From contig NZ_CP150901.1 in the NCBI RefSeq assembly GCF_038050405.1, positions 1,550,001-1,614,000 of the forward strand: DNA of 64,000 nucleotides, given 5' to 3'. Made by a program: the position numbers and the translations under genes. Of this stretch, positions 17,801-27,433 are shown in pieces (within the stretch, counting starts at the first letter, position 1; each line of letters opens with the position of its first letter). This DNA is from Paraburkholderia sp. IMGN_8 (GTDB lineage: Bacteria > Pseudomonadota > Gammaproteobacteria > Burkholderiales > Burkholderiaceae). The notes below the pieces were generated by a model. The model saw only the letters and a list, made by a program, of their open reading frames with translations. It did not search any database and was not told where the DNA came from.

Positions 17801-19267
17801 ATGGCATTCCCCGATCACGCAGCGTCCGTCGCGCGCAGCGACGGCGCGGCGTCTTCCATCACCGCCACTGCCTCGTCGGCCACTACGCTCGACGCCGGCA
17901 GCATCTCGGCGCGCCTCGACCGCCTGCCCGCCACGCGCTCCGTCTGGAAGCTGGTGGTGCTGCTGAGCCTCGGTTTTTTCTTCGAACTGTACGACCTGCT
18001 GTACTCCGGCTATGTCGCGCCGGGCCTCGTCAAAAGCGGCCTGCTGACTGCGACGACGCACGGCCTGTTCGGCTCGACCGGCGTCGCGAGTTTCATCGCC
18101 GCTTTGTTCTCGGGGCTTTTCATCGGCACGATTGCTTGCGGCTTTCTGGCGGATCGCTTTGGACGCCGCGCGGTGTTCACGTATTCGCTGCTGTGGTACA
18201 CCGCGGCCAACGTCGTGATGGCGTTTCAGGAAACGGCCACGGGCCTGAATTTCTGGCGCTTCGTCGCGGGTATCGGCATCGGCGTCGAACTGGTGACGAT
18301 CGGCACGTACATCTCCGAGCTGGTACCCAAACAGATTCGCGGCCGTGCATTCGCGTGCGAGCAGGCGGTCGGTTTCACGGCGGTGCCGGTGGTCGCGTTT
18401 CTGTCCTATCTGCTGGTGCCGCGCATGCCGTTCGGCATCGACGGCTGGCGCTGGGTGGTGCTGATCGGCGCGCATGGTGCGCTGTTCGTCTGGTGGATCC
18501 GGCGCGCGCTGCCGGAAAGTCCGCGTTGGCTCGCGCAACAAGGGCGTCTCGCCGAAGCCGATCGCGTGATGAGCGAACTCGAAGCGAAAGTGCGTAGCGA
18601 GTATGGCCGCGAATTGCCGCCACCCGCGCCGCCGGTGCCGGTTGCGCCGCGCGGCAGCTTCCGCGACATGTGGGTGCCGCCGTACCGCAGCCGCACGCTG
18701 ATGATGACGATCTTCAACATCTTCCAGACGGTCGGTTTCTACGGCTTCGCAAACTGGGTGCCGACGCTGCTCATCAAGCAGGGCATTACGATCACCACGA
18801 GCCTGATGTACTCGAGCGTGATTGCGCTGGCTGCTCCTGTCGGACCGATAATTGGCCTGTTTATCGGCGACCGCTTTGAGCGGAAGACTGTCATTGTCGT
18901 GATGGCGGCTGTGAATATCGTATGTGGCCTGTGGTTCAGCCAGGCGTCGGGCGCGGTGTTGCTGGTGAGCCTCGGCGTGTGTCTGACGCTCGCGGGCAAT
19001 ATCATTTCGTACAGCTACCATGCGTATCAGACCGAGCTCTTTCCGACCAGCATCCGCGCGCGGGCGGTGGGCTTCGTCTATTCGTGGAGCCGCTTCTCCG
19101 CGATTTTCACGGCCTTTCTGATTGCGTCGGTGTTGAAGCACTTCGGCACGACCGGCGTGTTCGTGTTCATCGCCGGTGCGATGCTGATCGTGATGCTGGC
19201 AATCGGCTTGATGGGGCCGCGGACCAAGGGCCTTGAACTTGAGCAAATATCCAGATCAAGCTACTGA
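17801..19267 (+). CDS. MFS transporter, organic-acid/sugar symporter type
   Basis: This 488-residue inner-membrane transporter has a cytoplasmic N-tail of about 45 residues, the loop 2-3 motif GFLADRFGRRAVF, helix 4 with FWRFVAGIGIGVELVTIGTY, and the PESPRWLAQQGR sequence after helix 6 found in sugar/metabolite symporters. A long central cytoplasmic loop contains a Pro-rich segment (PPPAPPVPVAP). It lies 121 bp after the aconitase-like gene on the same strand and is probably the last gene of the cluster. It is related in style to the MFS gene at 9008 but is not a close copy. The substrate is unknown. Confidence 0.88.
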   Translation: MAFPDHAASVARSDGAASSITATASSATTLDAGSISARLDRLPATRSVWKLVVLLSLGFFFELYDLLYSGYVAPGLVKSGLLTATTHGLFGSTGVASFIAALFSGLFIGTIACGFLADRFGRRAVFTYSLLWYTAANVVMAFQETATGLNFWRFVAGIGIGVELVTIGTYISELVPKQIRGRAFACEQAVGFTAVPVVAFLSYLLVPRMPFGIDGWRWVVLIGAHGALFVWWIRRALPESPRWLAQQGRLAEADRVMSELEAKVRSEYGRELPPPAPPVPVAPRGSFRDMWVPPYRSRTLMMTIFNIFQTVGFYGFANWVPTLLIKQGITITTSLMYSSVIALAAPVGPIIGLFIGDRFERKTVIVVMAAVNIVCGLWFSQASGAVLLVSLGVCLTLAGNIISYSYHAYQTELFPTSIRARAVGFVYSWSRFSAIFTAFLIASVLKHFGTTGVFVFIAGAMLIVMLAIGLMGPRTKGLELEQISRSSY

Positions 19268-19486
19268 CAATGAACCAGCAGGAATGGGCGGGGGCGGTTG
19301 ATGTGCCGCCGTTCGGCACGCTGCCACTGTAGGCCTTCAGGCGGGACGATCGTCCGGGGCGCGAGGTGAGTCGAGTCATGCCATTTGCGACCATCGCAGC
19401 GCTGTCAAATGCTCATCAAGAAAGGACAGGCGAGATGTTCAGGCAAAACTCCGCTGCCTGCTGCCCAGCGATTTTACTCGTGGGTT

Positions 19487-20461
19487 TCATAAGCCATCCT
19501 TGGCCGCCTTGCCGCGAGAGACCCGCAGCGTCCGCTGCATCGCATCTCCAATCTGCCGCCACAGGAACTCAGCCGCCGGAGAAAGCCGCCGCCCGACGCG
19601 CCTGAGAATCTGACTGCTGAATTCACGCGCGATGGGGTGCTCCAGTTCCAGCGCGACGAGCCTTCCCGCGTCGAGATACTGCCGCGCCGCGTCGGTCGAC
19701 ATGAATGCCACGCCAAGCCCCGCCGCCGCGATGGCTTGGGCCGCGGAAAAAAGATCGCAGCGGTAGGCCGGCGCAAGATTCAGCCGTTCCGCGTGAAGGA
19801 TCGCATCGAGATACTGCTGCGCGCCGAACCGTTCCGGCATGAAAATGAGCCGCTGCTCCTTCAATTCGTCGAGCCTGATGTGCCGCGGCCCGGCCGCAGC
19901 CAGCGCATGGCGCGGGCTCACGAGCGCGCAGAAGGGCGCCGCCCGGAAAGACTTTGCCCGGATCGCCGGGTCGCGCTTACCGCCCGCACAGAGCCCGATA
20001 TCCACCTCGTCGTTGCGCACCATCGCCGTGATGGCGGCGGTCGGGCCGCTGTGCAGTTCGACCACGATATCGGGAAACTCCGCGCTGAACCGCTCCAGTG
20101 CGATCGCCAGCAGATTCTCGACGAAGCCCTCGCCGACGCCGATTCCGACCCGTCCGCGCCGCAGGCCCCGGAAATCCTCCAGTTGGGCCAGCATCTCGGC
20201 GTCGCGCCGGGAGCTCTCGCGGAAATGCTCGACCAGGCTTCGGCCAATGTCGCTCAGCGCCACCCGGCGGCCGTGCCGCTCCAGCAGGACCACCCGATGC
20301 TTGCGTTCGAGCTGCGCGACCTGGCGGCTGATCACGGACGCATTGATCCCCAGCGCGTCAGCCGCCGCGCGCACGCCGCCGTGCACCTCGATCTCGTGCA
20401 GATAGCGCAGGCTCCGCGTGTTGAGCGCGTTGTCCCGGTCCGCCGATTCATCTTTCTCCAT
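19487..20461 (-). CDS. LysR family transcriptional regulator
   Basis: This 324-residue regulator has an HTH near the N-terminus (RSLRYLHEIEVHGGVRAAAD, ASVISRQVAQLE) and a C-terminal effector domain with the GLGVAFMS hinge. The ATG at 20461 is chosen because AGGTGA precedes it and the upstream extension of 12 residues lacks a ribosome site. It is divergent from the M20 amidohydrolase gene at 20574, and the 112-bp gap must hold both promoters. That layout is classic for LysR control of a catabolic operon, here the amidohydrolase and its transporter. Its end is convergent with the preceding MFS gene, with no gene in the 219 bp between. Confidence 0.92.
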   Translation of the reverse strand: MEKDESADRDNALNTRSLRYLHEIEVHGGVRAAADALGINASVISRQVAQLERKHRVVLLERHGRRVALSDIGRSLVEHFRESSRRDAEMLAQLEDFRGLRRGRVGIGVGEGFVENLLAIALERFSAEFPDIVVELHSGPTAAITAMVRNDEVDIGLCAGGKRDPAIRAKSFRAAPFCALVSPRHALAAAGPRHIRLDELKEQRLIFMPERFGAQQYLDAILHAERLNLAPAYRCDLFSAAQAIAAAGLGVAFMSTDAARQYLDAGRLVALELEHPIAREFSSQILRRVGRRLSPAAEFLWRQIGDAMQRTLRVSRGKAAKDGL

Positions 20462-20573
20462 GCCGTCACCTGTTGACTCGCAGGTCAACATTATCATCCC
20501 TTGAACGTCATTGATCAGGGTTTATTGCAACGAAATACTGACCCGATTATTTTCTACCGAATGCAATCCGACC

Positions 20574-21764
20574 ATGGCAAGCACGCCGCACTTTTGCGCA
20601 CTCGACGATACGAAAGACCTCCGCGACGAGCTGAGCACCATTCGCCGTCACCTCCATCAGCACCCCGAGCTGGCGTACCAGGAGTTCCAGACGGCCGATT
20701 TCGTGGCGCGGCAGTTGGAGAGCTGGGGCTATCAGGTCACGCGCGGCCTCGGCGGCACCGGCATGGTGGCGTCGCTCACCGCGGGTGACGGGGCGCGCGC
20801 GGTGGCCGTGCGGGCCGACATGGATGGGTTGCCGATCACCGAGGAAACCGGGCTGCCTTACGCCAGCGCGCACCAGGGTTTAATGCATGCGTGCGGCCAC
20901 GACGGGCATACGACGATGGTGCTCGGCGCGGCGCGCCACCTCGCCCGGACCCGCCGCTTCAACGGCACGGTCCATCTCGTGTTCCAGCCCGCGGAGGAAA
21001 TCGGTGCGGATAGCGGCGCGGAGCGGATGATTGCCGACGGCCTGTTCGAGCGCTTCCCGTGCGAGGCGATTTTCGGGCTGCACAATCACCCCGGCTATCC
21101 CACGGGTACGTTCATGTTCCGCAGCGGTCCGTTCATGGCAGCGTGCGACACGGTGGACGTCACGATTCACGGTCGCGGCGGGCATGCGGCGCGTCCGCAT
21201 CTCGCCGTCGATCCGGTGGTGATCGGCAGCACGCTCGTGACCGCGCTGCAGACGGTGGTCTCGCGCAACGTCGACCCCATGCAGACGGCCGTGATCACGG
21301 TGGGCGCATTCAACGCGGGGCACGCGGCCAACGTGATTCCCGAATCGGCACGTTTGCAGATCAGCGTGCGCTCGTTCGACGCCGAGGTTCGCAAGCTCCT
21401 CGAAACCCGCATCCGCGCGCTCGTGGAAGCGCATGCGAGCGCGTACGGCGCGCGGGCCGACATCAAGTACATCGCCGGCTATCCGGTGGTCGTCAACAGT
21501 GAACGGGAAACCGGGCTGGCGCTGCAGGTGGCGCGCGAGCTGGTCGGCGACGAACAGGTGATCGACAAGTTCGGGCCGATTGCGGGCAGCGAAGACTTCG
21601 CCTATTACCTGCAACACAAGCCGGGTTGCTTCCTGCGCCTCGGCAACGGCGAAGGGGCACCCATGCTGCACAACGCCTCCTACGATTTCAACGACGACAA
21701 CCTCACCGTCGGCGCCGCCTACTGGACGCGGCTCGTCGAGCGCTTCCTCGCCGAGGCGGCCTGA
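20574..21764 (+). CDS. M20 family amidohydrolase (hippurate hydrolase/N-acyl amino acid amidohydrolase-like)
   Basis: This 396-residue metallohydrolase should cleave an N-acyl or similar amide bond of an amino-acid derivative. Family motifs in order are RRHLHQHPELAYQE, the AVRADMDGLPITE strand, the metal site HACGHDGHT (Cys107, His109), PAEEIGADSGAERMI with the catalytic Glu pair, the GRGGHAARPH dimerisation-domain loop, and the late metal His in HNASYDFND. The ATG at 20574 starts a normal-length protein; an upstream frame adds 21 residues without family similarity. It is divergent from a LysR gene and 93 bp before an MHS transporter gene, so a small uptake-and-hydrolysis operon is likely. 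The natural substrate is not evident. Confidence 0.93.
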   Translation: MASTPHFCALDDTKDLRDELSTIRRHLHQHPELAYQEFQTADFVARQLESWGYQVTRGLGGTGMVASLTAGDGARAVAVRADMDGLPITEETGLPYASAHQGLMHACGHDGHTTMVLGAARHLARTRRFNGTVHLVFQPAEEIGADSGAERMIADGLFERFPCEAIFGLHNHPGYPTGTFMFRSGPFMAACDTVDVTIHGRGGHAARPHLAVDPVVIGSTLVTALQTVVSRNVDPMQTAVITVGAFNAGHAANVIPESARLQISVRSFDAEVRKLLETRIRALVEAHASAYGARADIKYIAGYPVVVNSERETGLALQVARELVGDEQVIDKFGPIAGSEDFAYYLQHKPGCFLRLGNGEGAPMLHNASYDFNDDNLTVGAAYWTRLVERFLAEAA

Positions 21765-21857
21765 GGCGTCCGGACACCATAAAGCAGGCGCCGCGCGGTG
21801 CCTGAGGCATCGCGCAGAGGCGTTGCGCCTGACCAGATCATCAATGGGGATTTATTC

Positions 21858-23147
21858 ATGTCAGTCAATCCTGTGTCGTCAAGCATCGTCGAGCAGAATC
21901 GTGCTGTGTCGTCGAGCAGAATCGTGGTGGCCGCGACCGTCGGCAACTTGCTGGAGTTCTACGATTTCACGGTCTACAGCTTTTTCGCGTTGACGATCGC
22001 GAAGCTTTTCTTCCCTTCGCACGATCCGATCGTCTCCACGCTGATGGCGCTCTTCGCGTTCGCGATCGGCTTCGTCGCGCGTCCGCTCGGCGGCTTCGTG
22101 CTCGGCCGCTACGCGGACAAACGCGGCCGCCGTGCCGCGCTGACGCTGACCATTTTCCTGATGGCGCTCGGCTCCCTGACGATCGGCCTCACGCCGACTT
22201 ACGAGTCGATCGGCCTGGCGGCGCCCGCCATCATCATCGTCGCGCGTCTGGTGCAAGGGTTTGCACAAGGCGGTGAGTTCGGCGCCGCCACTGCGACGCT
22301 GCTGGAAACCGGTTCGGCCAAGGGGCGCGGTTTCCGCGCGAGCTGGCAGCTGGCCAGCCAGGGCGCGGCCGCGTTGCTGGGTTCGGGGATCGCGGCGATC
22401 CTCACTTATCAATTGAGCAGCGAGCAACTGCTGGAATGGGGCTGGCGTACGCCGTTCCTGATCGGCACGCTGATCATGCCAGTGGGCGTCTATCTGCGCC
22501 GCCATATCGTCGAGGAGCCGCCGAAGGCGGAAGCGTCGAAGCAAGTCGTGCTCGAAGGGTATCTCGTGCGCAAGTGGTTCCTGACCGTGTTCGCGATCAT
22601 GGGCATGACCGTGGCCACCTATGTGCTCATGTACTACATCCCGACGTACTCGATCCAGTACCTGAAGATGCCGGCCAAGCTGTCGATGCTGGTGTCGATT
22701 TCGGCCGCGGTCGTGTCGCTGACGTTCTGTCCGATATGGGGCGCGCTGTCCGACAAGATGCAGCGCCGCAAACCGCTTACGATGGCGGGGCGCGTCGTGC
22801 TGATCGCGCTGCTGTATCCGGCGTTCTGGCTGATGAACCAGTTTCCGTCGCTGCCGGTGGTGATGGGGCTCATCATCGTGCTGATGTTCTTCTACACGAT
22901 GGGGTCGGCGCCTGCTTATGCGCTGATGCCGGAGAACTTCCCGAAGCACGTCCGCGCCGGCTATCTGGCGAGTGCGTATGCGGTGTCCGTGTCCGTGTTC
23001 GGCGGGACCGCGCAACTGGTCGTCGCGTGGCTGATCCGCGTGAGCGGTAACACGATGGCGCCGGCGTGGTACATGATCGCGTGCGTGATCATTTCCCTGA
23101 TCGCCGTGTCGATGCTCGAGGAAACCGGGGGACGGGAACTCACCTGA
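21858..23147 (+). CDS. MFS transporter, MHS family (ShiA/ProP/KgtP-like)
   Basis: This 429-residue metabolite:H+ symporter has MHS-family features: the N-terminal SSRIVVAATVGNLLEFYDFT segment, FARPLGG-type loop (FVARPLGGFVLGRYADKRGR), LVQGFAQGGEFGAATATLLE in helix 4, and ATYVLMYYIPTYSIQYL in helix 7. The start is ATG 21858, after a GGGGATTT spacer; a longer frame starting at 21798 is less likely. It follows the amidohydrolase gene and probably imports its substrate or a product. The stop is only 9 bp from the convergent polB stop, with no room for a terminator pair. Confidence 0.92.
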   Translation: MSVNPVSSSIVEQNRAVSSSRIVVAATVGNLLEFYDFTVYSFFALTIAKLFFPSHDPIVSTLMALFAFAIGFVARPLGGFVLGRYADKRGRRAALTLTIFLMALGSLTIGLTPTYESIGLAAPAIIIVARLVQGFAQGGEFGAATATLLETGSAKGRGFRASWQLASQGAAALLGSGIAAILTYQLSSEQLLEWGWRTPFLIGTLIMPVGVYLRRHIVEEPPKAEASKQVVLEGYLVRKWFLTVFAIMGMTVATYVLMYYIPTYSIQYLKMPAKLSMLVSISAAVVSLTFCPIWGALSDKMQRRKPLTMAGRVVLIALLYPAFWLMNQFPSLPVVMGLIIVLMFFYTMGSAPAYALMPENFPKHVRAGYLASAYAVSVSVFGGTAQLVVAWLIRVSGNTMAPAWYMIACVIISLIAVSMLEETGGRELT

Positions 23148-23156
23148 ACGGAGCGC

Positions 23157-25523
23157 TCAGAACAACTGTTTCTGACCGCTCATCAGCGTCGTGAAGTTAT
23201 CGCGCAACATCGGCAGGATAGCGTCGGCGACGGGCTGCAACTGGCGCGTCAGATAGTGCTCGTAATCGATCGCCGAGCGCAGCGTTTCGAGCGGTTCCGG
23301 TCCGGCGACCGTCATCACGTAGCTGATCCAGCCGCCGTTCTGGTATTGCAAGGGCCGGCCCTGCCGGCGATTGAACTCGTCGGCCACGCGTGCCGCGCGG
23401 ACATGAGGCGGCACGATGCGCTCGTAGTCGCCGAGCGGTCTGCGCACTTGCTTGCGGTACACGAGCTGGTCATCGAACTTCCCCTCCAGCGTATCGCGCA
23501 CATAGTCGCGCACGTAATCCTCATACGGCTGCTGTCTGAAAATGCGTAAATAAAGCTCCTGCTGAAACCGCTGCGCAAGCGGGGTCCAGTCGGTACGCAC
23601 CGTTTCCAGTCCTTTATAGACGACGTCCTCGCTGCCGTCCGGCAGAACCGTCAACCCGGCATAGCGCTTCTTGCTGCCTTCTTCGGCGCCGCGAATGGTC
23701 GGCATGAAGAAGCGCCGGTAATGCCGTTCGTATTGCAGTTCAAGCGCACTGTCGAGGCCGAAGCGCTCCCGCAGATGTTGCCGCCACCACTGGTTGATGT
23801 GTTCGACAAGCGCCCGGCCGATGCGGCTCGCTTCTTCCTCGGTATGGGCGGTTTTCAGCCACACGAAGGTCGAATCGGTATCGCCGTAGATGACCTCGTA
23901 ACCTTCGGCCTGAATCAGCTCACGTGTGCGATGCATGATTTCGTGGCCGCGCATGGTGATCGACGACGCCAAACGTGGGTCGAAGAAGCGGCAGCCGGTG
24001 GAGCCCAGCACGCCGTAAAAAGCGTTCATGATGATCTTCAACGCCTGCGAAAGCGGCTTGTTGTGCTCGCGCTTGGCCGTTTCGCGTCCTTGCCAGACCT
24101 GGCCGACGATCGACGGCAAGCTGTGGCGATCGCGCGAGAAACGCGCGCCGAGAAAGCCCGGCACCGATTGATCGTCGCCGGGATTCTGCATGCCTTCGAC
24201 GAGACCCACGGGGTCGATCAGGAACGTGCGAATGATTGACGGATACAGGCTCTTGTAGTCGAGAACCAGCACCGAATCGTAAAGACCGGGCCGCGAATCC
24301 ATGACGAAACCGCCCGGACTCGCGGCGCCCGCTACGTCGCCGAGATTCGGCGCCACATAGCCTTGCCGATGCATCCGCGGCATGTACAGATGCGTGAACG
24401 CCGCCACCGATCCGCCGCTGCGGTCAGCGGGCAAGCCGGTGACAGTCGCACGCTCCAACAGGAACGGCAGCAACTCTGTCTTCGCGAAGATGCGCGTGAC
24501 CAGCTCGCAATCCTTGAGGTTGTATTGCGCGAGAGCGGGCTTGTCTTCATCGAAACGGCGCTGGATTTCATCCATCCGCTGATACGGATTGTCGATCGAC
24601 TTGCCTTCACCCAGCACCGAGCGCGCGACGTGTTCGAGACTGAACGACGGAAAACTCCACGTCGCGGAGCGCAGCGCTTCAATGCCGTCGATGATCAGTC
24701 GGCCGGCCGCACCGGCGAAGAAATGATTCTGCTTGTGGCCGTGCTCGCGCCACTCCATCACGGCGCCGCCACGTCCCAGCCGCAGCGGCACGCGATACTG
24801 TTCGGCGTGCTGCCGCAACACGCGCAAATCGAACTGCACGAGGTTCCAGCCGATGATGGCATCGGGGTCGTGCCGCTCCAGCCACACGTTCAGCTTTTCG
24901 AGCAACTGGGCGCGTATCTCGCAGTATTCGAGCTGGAAGTCGAGCCCGCCGGGGGCGCCGTTCGGCGGGCCCAGCATGTAGACCTGGCGCTGTCCGCAGC
25001 CTTCGAGCGCGATCGAGTAGAGCTCGGCGCGAGCGCTGGTTTCGATGTCGAGCGACACCAGTTTTAATGACGGGCGATAGTCCGTGGCAGGCTTCAACTC
25101 GCCGTTCAGCAGCGCGCCGTTGTCTTGCGCCTCGCCGCCGAACCACACCGGCGCGGTGATGAAACGCTCCATCATGTAGCGCTCGGGCGGGAAGATATCG
25201 GCTTCATAGACGTCGACACCGCCTTGCTTCAAACGCTTCTCGAGCCCCGTCAATTGCCGGTACTGCGGGCAGTAAAGCCCCATGACCGGCCGACGCTGGA
25301 AGTCGCGCAGATCGAGCGGGCGCAATTCGATCTGCGTTTCGCGGCGCAGGATCGTTTCGGCGCGCTCGCGGTGCGCGGCCGGGATGAACGCAACCGAAGG
25401 CTGTGGACGCAGACGGATGTGACGGGGCCCTCCGTCTGTTGCCAGCCAGAAATCGACCTCCGTGCCGGCCGGCGTGTCGCGCCAATGTCGGGTCAAAATG
25501 AAACCCTGTTCAAGCTCAGTCAA
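23157..25523 (-). CDS. polB: DNA polymerase II (family B)
   Basis: This 788-residue family-B polymerase with 3'-5' exonuclease acts in restart and DNA-damage tolerance. The length matches E. coli Pol II (783). Visible motifs are exonuclease I ([10 protein letters not shown], about 154), exonuclease II ([16 protein letters not shown]), exonuclease III (YNLKDCELV), polymerase motif [10 protein letters not shown] from Asp422, motif B ([13 protein letters not shown]) and motif C YGDTDS with Tyr546, Asp548 and Asp550. All catalytic residues are present, so it is expected to be active. In E. coli the gene is under LexA; I do not see an obvious LexA box in the 200 bp upstream. Confidence 0.97.
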   Translation of the reverse strand: MTELEQGFILTRHWRDTPAGTEVDFWLATDGGPRHIRLRPQPSVAFIPAAHRERAETILRRETQIELRPLDLRDFQRRPVMGLYCPQYRQLTGLEKRLKQGGVDVYEADIFPPERYMMERFITAPVWFGGEAQDNGALLNGELKPATDYRPSLKLVSLDIETSARAELYSIALEGCGQRQVYMLGPPNGAPGGLDFQLEYCEIRAQLLEKLNVWLERHDPDAIIGWNLVQFDLRVLRQHAEQYRVPLRLGRGGAVMEWREHGHKQNHFFAGAAGRLIIDGIEALRSATWSFPSFSLEHVARSVLGEGKSIDNPYQRMDEIQRRFDEDKPALAQYNLKDCELVTRIFAKTELLPFLLERATVTGLPADRSGGSVAAFTHLYMPRMHRQGYVAPNLGDVAGAASPGGFVMDSRPGLYDSVLVLDYKSLYPSIIRTFLIDPVGLVEGMQNPGDDQSVPGFLGARFSRDRHSLPSIVGQVWQGRETAKREHNKPLSQALKIIMNAFYGVLGSTGCRFFDPRLASSITMRGHEIMHRTRELIQAEGYEVIYGDTDSTFVWLKTAHTEEEASRIGRALVEHINQWWRQHLRERFGLDSALELQYERHYRRFFMPTIRGAEEGSKKRYAGLTVLPDGSEDVVYKGLETVRTDWTPLAQRFQQELYLRIFRQQPYEDYVRDYVRDTLEGKFDDQLVYRKQVRRPLGDYERIVPPHVRAARVADEFNRRQGRPLQYQNGGWISYVMTVAGPEPLETLRSAIDYEHYLTRQLQPVADAILPMLRDNFTTLMSGQKQLF

Positions 25524-25725
25524 ACGTCCACCTCGAAACGGCCACCATCGCCATGCGCAATTTTACCGCCATGCGTTTGTTGCCGTGGACGTTGCCGCCG
25601 CCGCGCCGCCGTTTGCGTGTGCCCCGTGACTGCAGCCGCGCCGCGTAGTCTGTATGATCGTTTTGCAGCGATTCCTTTGGCACAGTCGATGTGCCGGTCA
25701 GTCTACTAAGAGCGGAGTGAGCAAT

Positions 25726-26151
25726 ATGACTTTGGGTAAACTTGTTGTTGTGGTCGCCGTGGCGGCAACCAGCTTTGGTGCACAGGCGCAAATCGCCGGC
25801 ACCCAACCCCTTAGCGTCACGGTCGAGCAATCCAACGCGCTGCTGAGCGGCTGGAGTGCGAAGAAAAGCATTCTCGGCAAGGCCGTATACAACGACCAGA
25901 ACGAGAAGATCGGTTCGATCCGCGATCTGGTGATCGCACCCGATGGTTCGCTGTCGGCTGCAATCGTCTCCACAGGTGGGTTTCTCGGCGTGGCGTCGCA
26001 TGACGTAGCCGTGCCGGTCGCGGCACTCGATATTCGCTCGGGGAATTTCTATCTGGCAGGCGCGACGAAAGACGCGTTGAAAGCGACGCCTGCGTTCCAG
26101 TACAGCAAGGTTCAGGCGCCGCCGAAGCCTAAAAAGCTGACCGGGCAGTAA
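25726..26151 (+). CDS. Secreted PRC-barrel domain protein
   Basis: This 141-residue periplasmic protein has a clear signal peptide (MTLGKLVVVVAVAATSFGAQ, cleavage near AQA-QI). The mature part holds one PRC-barrel-like domain (about 40-120; SILGKAVYNDQNEKIGSIRD, then the FLGVASHDVAVPVAAL strand), a fold used for protein-protein contacts or RNA processing factors, here in an exported setting. The C-terminus is Pro/Lys rich (APPKPKKLTGQ). The start at 25726 follows CGGAGTGAG; the frame remains open upstream but without signal features. It is divergent from polB and convergent with the DUF2891 gene. The function is unknown. Confidence 0.83.
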   Translation: MTLGKLVVVVAVAATSFGAQAQIAGTQPLSVTVEQSNALLSGWSAKKSILGKAVYNDQNEKIGSIRDLVIAPDGSLSAAIVSTGGFLGVASHDVAVPVAALDIRSGNFYLAGATKDALKATPAFQYSKVQAPPKPKKLTGQ

Positions 26152-26159
26152 GTTGTCTA

Positions 26160-27170
26160 TCAGGCTTCCAAAGCGAGCGTGGCGAAGGTGCCGAGCCAAT
26201 GCTCGCCCATATAGTCGCCGGCCACGTGCGCCAGCGCGCATTCGAGATGACGCTCGGCCGACTCGAACAACGCGACCCGGCCTGCGTCGCCGACGGGCAG
26301 CGCGCGCGCCAGCGACCGCTGACACCATGCGCGACTCAGGTTCAAGCCGTCGAGGTGGGCGATCTTGCCATCGGTGCGATCCGTCACGGTAACGGGTTCG
26401 AACAGGGTGGCGGGTTGGCGCGCGCCGAGATCCGGCAGAAAGCGGCCTAACCATGCAACGAACTGCGCGGGCGGCAGCACACGCCGCATCAACTCCGCTT
26501 CCATGAGCGAAGGCGACAGGAACTCGTCGCCGGCGGGCTCCCATGCCTGACACGCGACGTCGTTCAGAAACCAGCGCTCTGCAGTGCTCACCAGCAGCGC
26601 TTCGAGCGATTCACGCGAGGTTTGACGCGCGAAATCGAGCGTTAGCGCGAGTGCGAACGCCATGTTGAAGTGCGTGCCGACACGCAGCGGGTAAGTCGCT
26701 TTCGGCAGGAAATCTTCGAACCGTTCGACAAAGGCTTCGGTGAGCGGCACAAAGGTTTTGGACCAACGCGCCGCTTCCGAGAGCTTCAGCGTCTGGAGTT
26801 GCGCGCTCAGCGCGAGCAGCCAGGCCCACCCATAAGGACGCTCGAAGCCGCGGTTGTGCGGCAAGTCGAGATACGCGCGTTCGCCGGCCACGTTCGCATC
26901 GGTGAAGTGCTCGTCGACCACCGCGATAATGCGCCCCGCTTCGGGCAGATCGGGAAAGCGCTCGAGCAGATGCAGAATCAGCCAGTAGCCGTGCACGCAC
27001 GAATGCCAGTCGTAGCTGCCGTAAAAAATCGGATGCAATGCACTCGGGCCCTGCACGTCTTGCGGACCGGCGAGGGCGTGGGTCAGCTTGTTCGGATACT
27101 CGCGCGTGAGGTGGTTCAGTGCGAGATTGGCAAATTTGGACGCGAATTCGGGCGTGAGTTGAGCAATCAT
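26160..27170 (-). CDS. DUF2891 domain-containing protein
   Basis: This 336-residue cytoplasmic protein of the DUF2891 family is predicted to be alpha/alpha-barrel-like with no assigned activity. Characteristic pieces are REYPNKLTHALAGPQDVQGP, the SYDWHSCVHGYW motif with conserved Asp, His and Cys, RPYGWAWLLAL and the EHWLGTFATLAL end. The ATG at 27170 is preceded by GAGGAGG, a strong ribosome site; the open frame upstream to 27251 is not needed. It has no signal peptide. The protein shares Trp- and His-rich motifs with some glycoside-processing helical barrels, but no catalytic claim can be made. It ends 8 bp from the convergent PRC-barrel gene. Confidence 0.88.
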   Translation of the reverse strand: MIAQLTPEFASKFANLALNHLTREYPNKLTHALAGPQDVQGPSALHPIFYGSYDWHSCVHGYWLILHLLERFPDLPEAGRIIAVVDEHFTDANVAGERAYLDLPHNRGFERPYGWAWLLALSAQLQTLKLSEAARWSKTFVPLTEAFVERFEDFLPKATYPLRVGTHFNMAFALALTLDFARQTSRESLEALLVSTAERWFLNDVACQAWEPAGDEFLSPSLMEAELMRRVLPPAQFVAWLGRFLPDLGARQPATLFEPVTVTDRTDGKIAHLDGLNLSRAWCQRSLARALPVGDAGRVALFESAERHLECALAHVAGDYMGEHWLGTFATLALEA

Positions 27171-27433
27171 CGAGCGCCTCCTCAAAAGCGGAATACGAAG
27201 AGATATATCAGTATGGTATTGACCCTCAACAATAGCAAAGCCTCCGGCCATCGGGCTTCATCAGGCCTTTCTTGCCGCACTCGATTTCACCTCAGGTAAA
27301 GGGAGCCGAGCCTATGCGTTGCGGGTGCTCTGTTTTAAAGGAGGATGGGGCAGCAAATCCAAAGCCGACGGCAAGTTCAAAACCATCCCAACATTTCGAC
27401 AGCCGCCGATTTCTCGAACCCAGCACAATTATT

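Noticed and set aside
17642..19246. Open reading frame of about 534 codons antisense to an MFS gene
   Set aside because: The translation is rich in Arg, His and Gln with no domains; the opposite strand encodes a clear 12-helix transporter.
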